This document shows, one piece after another, positions 6,254-7,118 of a stretch of 7,118 nt of DNA (the stretch's first letter is position 1; every line of letters starts with the position of its first letter). The stretch lies in NCBI GenBank assembly GCA_002068775.1, contig MWAX01000146.1, forward strand, positions 1 through 7,118, in the 5' to 3' direction. Below the pieces are notes generated by a model. It saw only the letters and a list, made by a program, of their open reading frames with translations. It did not search any database and was not told the origin of the DNA. A program made the position numbers and the translations under genes. The DNA is from Actinobacteria bacterium ADurb.Bin346 (GTDB lineage: Bacteria; Actinomycetota; Humimicrobiia; Humimicrobiales; Humimicrobiaceae).

Positions 6254-6270
6254 CTGGAAAAATTTACCAG
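6254..6270. repeat. Imperfect 17-bp palindrome before trxB
   Basis: CTGG...CCAG arms enclose an A/T core in which seven of the eight arm pairs match. It touches the trxB ribosome site (6255-6250), so it could block translation initiation as a hairpin or serve as an operator. The neighbouring bases also hold two ACTTAAT direct repeats (6278-6284 and 6289-6295), 11 bp apart, about one DNA turn. Confidence 0.35.
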
Positions 6271-6315
6271 AAAAATTACTTAATAATGACTTAATTTAAA
6301 ATATGCAATCCATGC

Positions 6316-6552
6316 TTATTTATATTTCCTGGCTGCATCTTTTATTCTCATCTCAAGCTCTTCTTCGGTCTTTATTGCTGATAGGTCAAGATCAAGGTCC
6401 ATTAATAATTTTATCAGGGATCGCACTATTTCTGTATTGGCAATTTTATGCCCGCCAGCTTTTTTACATTCAATGCCAAGATTTTCAAGAAAAGACACCA
6501 TGCTTGAAGGCATAGTGATAGGGACTCTGAAATAATCTTGTTTCTTTTCCAT
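6316..6552 (-). CDS. Small ribbon-helix-helix-like DNA-binding protein
   Basis: A 78-aa protein with the pattern of a ribbon-helix-helix regulator. A short strand at about 7-14 (YFRVPITM) is followed by helix A from the PSSM turn (15-31), a Gly-Gly turn (34-35), and helix B at about 39-52 (NTEIVRSLIKLLMDL), where the TEIVRSLIKLL stretch fits the family pattern of the second helix. A charged C-terminal helix (62-78) may extend the dimer. Such proteins bind DNA as dimers through the strand pair, often at their own promoter. The start is clear: AAGGAG (6563-6558) lies 5 bases before the ATG, under a strong sigma-70 promoter. It precedes trxB by 72 bp with no clear terminator between, so it may head the transcript. 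Target and exact family are unknown, and a non-DNA-binding role is not excluded. Confidence 0.72.
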   Translation of the reverse strand: MEKKQDYFRVPITMPSSMVSFLENLGIECKKAGGHKIANTEIVRSLIKLLMDLDLDLSAIKTEEELEMRIKDAARKYK

Positions 6553-6584
6553 TTACACTCCTTAACATATCATTTTGTATTTTT

Positions 6585-6604
6585 ATATATATGAGTATAT
6601 ATAT
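6585..6604. promoter_or_regulatory. AT palindrome over the -10 element, possible operator
   Basis: Two ATATATAT arms flank GAGT, giving a 20-bp inverted repeat that contains the whole -10 hexamer (6594-6599). A repressor bound here would block the promoter, and the 78-aa ribbon-helix-helix-like protein encoded directly downstream is an obvious candidate. AT-rich DNA makes such palindromes fairly easy to find by chance. Confidence 0.35.
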
Positions 6605-6622
6605 TAAAATTCATATTGTCAA
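6594..6622 (-). promoter_or_regulatory. Near-consensus sigma-70 promoter for the 78-aa gene and probably trxB onward
   Basis: On the minus strand a perfect TTGACA (6622-6617) is followed by exactly 17 bases and TATACT (6599-6594), 5/6 of the -10 consensus. Transcription should start near 6587, giving a leader of about 35 bases that carries the AAGGAG ribosome site. The upstream flank is A/T-rich. This is the strongest promoter match I found in the window. Confidence 0.8.
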
Positions 6623-6669
6623 AAAAGCTATTATTAATACATTTGGAAGATAAAAAATAACAGGAAATC

Positions 6670-6698
6670 ATTATAGAAAGGTTACAGAATTACTGCAA
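6670..6698 (-). promoter_or_regulatory. Possible second, upstream promoter
   Basis: A perfect TATAAT (6675-6670) lies 17 bases after TTGCAG (6698-6693), which matches only the TTG half of the -35 consensus. It would give a leader of about 110 bases to the 78-aa gene. This is a weak call in AT-rich DNA. Confidence 0.25.
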
Positions 6699-6700
6699 AT

Positions 6701-6726
6701 AAATTAGCCGGCATGGTCCGGGATTT
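6701..6726 (-). terminator. Weak possible terminator after the DUF4126-type gene
   Basis: A short CCGG-ACCATG-CCGG hairpin is flanked by AAAT and ATTT, which can extend the stem with a bulge, and a T-rich stretch follows on the minus strand. It lies about 60 bp after the stop codon at 6785. The core stem is only 4 bp, so this is tentative. Confidence 0.3.
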
Positions 6727-6784
6727 ACAAAAAAATATTGCAATGTTTTTACCAATCCGGATTTCTTTGTGGACATTAAAAATT

Positions 6785-7118
6785 TTATAAATCTCCTGAT
6801 TTAATCCTGGTCCTTTTTCTTTTTCTTTTAATCAGTACAACACTTACAATAACAATTATTATAATCAATAAACAAATTGCTATTATGGGTATGATTATCG
6901 AAAGTATCGATACTGATGTGGAAGTTGCATCTTCTGCAATACTCACAGGAATATTGCCTATTCCTCCAGTTGCCGCTGTAACTGTCGGACGGATTGTCAG
7001 GGATTTAACTGCATGTATACTGCCGGAAATGAATAAACCGGCAATTATGGCAAGCACTGTATTTACATGAGAAATATTGCCTAAGCTTGCTGCAAAAACA
7101 ATGGCTCCGGCAGTAGGT
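6785..7118 (-). CDS. DUF4126-type membrane protein, C-terminal part (runs off right edge)
   Basis: The frame is open from the right edge to a TAA at 6785, giving 110 visible residues. A GTG at 7057 could be read as a start, but the frame continues upstream without a stop and with family-like sequence (PTAGAIVFAASLG), so this is the end of a longer gene. Features of DUF4126 proteins are visible: a hydrophobic helix with AGLFISGSIHAVKS, then RPTVTAATGGIGN and the VSIAED motif, then a long membrane helix rich in Ile and Val. The protein ends with a basic tail (KRKRKRTRIKSGDL) on the cytoplasmic side. The family has no established function. It is separated from the 78-aa gene by 232 bp holding a promoter, so it probably belongs to another transcript. 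Confidence 0.7.
   Translation of the reverse strand, partial: PTAGAIVFAASLGNISHVNTVLAIIAGLFISGSIHAVKSLTIRPTVTAATGGIGNIPVSIAEDATSTSVSILSIIIPIIAICLLIIIIVIVSVVLIKRKRKRTRIKSGDL

Noticed and set aside
6754..6763. 10-bp palindrome AATCCGGATT after the DUF4126-type gene
   Set aside because: It has no loop for a hairpin and no T-run next to it; no partner site was found, so no function is claimed.

Overview
The window is AT-rich, and every gene I can support lies on the minus strand, so the genes read from right to left. The best lineage marker is the gene at 4184-5263. It encodes a CwlM-like protein: two peptidoglycan-binding repeats followed by a degenerate amidase fold, directly downstream of a thioredoxin reductase gene. 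The trxB...cwlM neighbourhood is typical of Actinomycetota. The low GC suggests a deep-branching or anaerobic, uncultured relative rather than a classical high-GC actinomycete. This placement is inference. The SigI/RsgI pair at the left end is better known from Bacillota, so a Bacillota-like or intermediate lineage cannot be excluded.

Layout in order of transcription: (1) the C-terminal half of a DUF4126-type membrane protein, cut by the right edge (6785-7118). (2) An intergenic region (6553-6784) with a weak possible terminator and a near-consensus sigma-70 promoter, TTGACA-N17-TATACT, whose -10 lies inside an AT palindrome. (3) A 78-aa ribbon-helix-helix-like protein. (4) Thioredoxin reductase TrxB, starting at TTG. 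(5) The CwlM-like pseudo-amidase. (6) A small lipoprotein of unknown function. (7) The nucleotide exchange factor GrpE, with a possible promoter and leader hairpin of its own. (8) LemA, preceded by two tandem 21-bp repeats. (9) A TPM-domain membrane protein with a zinc ribbon and a Gly-rich tail. (10) Sigma factor SigI, overlapping the TPM gene by one base (TAATG). (11) The N-terminal half of an RsgI-type anti-sigma factor, cut by the left edge.

Gene spacing from the 78-aa gene to rsgI runs from a 1-base overlap to 88 bp, and I see no strong terminator inside. The series could be one long transcript with an internal start before grpE. The genes suggest a redox, cell-wall and protein-quality/envelope-stress locus: thiol reduction (TrxB), control of peptidoglycan synthesis (CwlM), chaperone cycling (GrpE), envelope proteins (lipoprotein, LemA, TPM), and an alternative sigma factor with its membrane sensor. 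The most notable points are loss of all three zinc ligands in the CwlM-like protein, a SigI/RsgI switch coupled to an envelope gene in an actinobacterial-type neighbourhood, an RsgI without the usual segment after its membrane helix, and grpE without dnaK, dnaJ or hrcA beside it. I found no tRNA, rRNA, CRISPR or mobile element.
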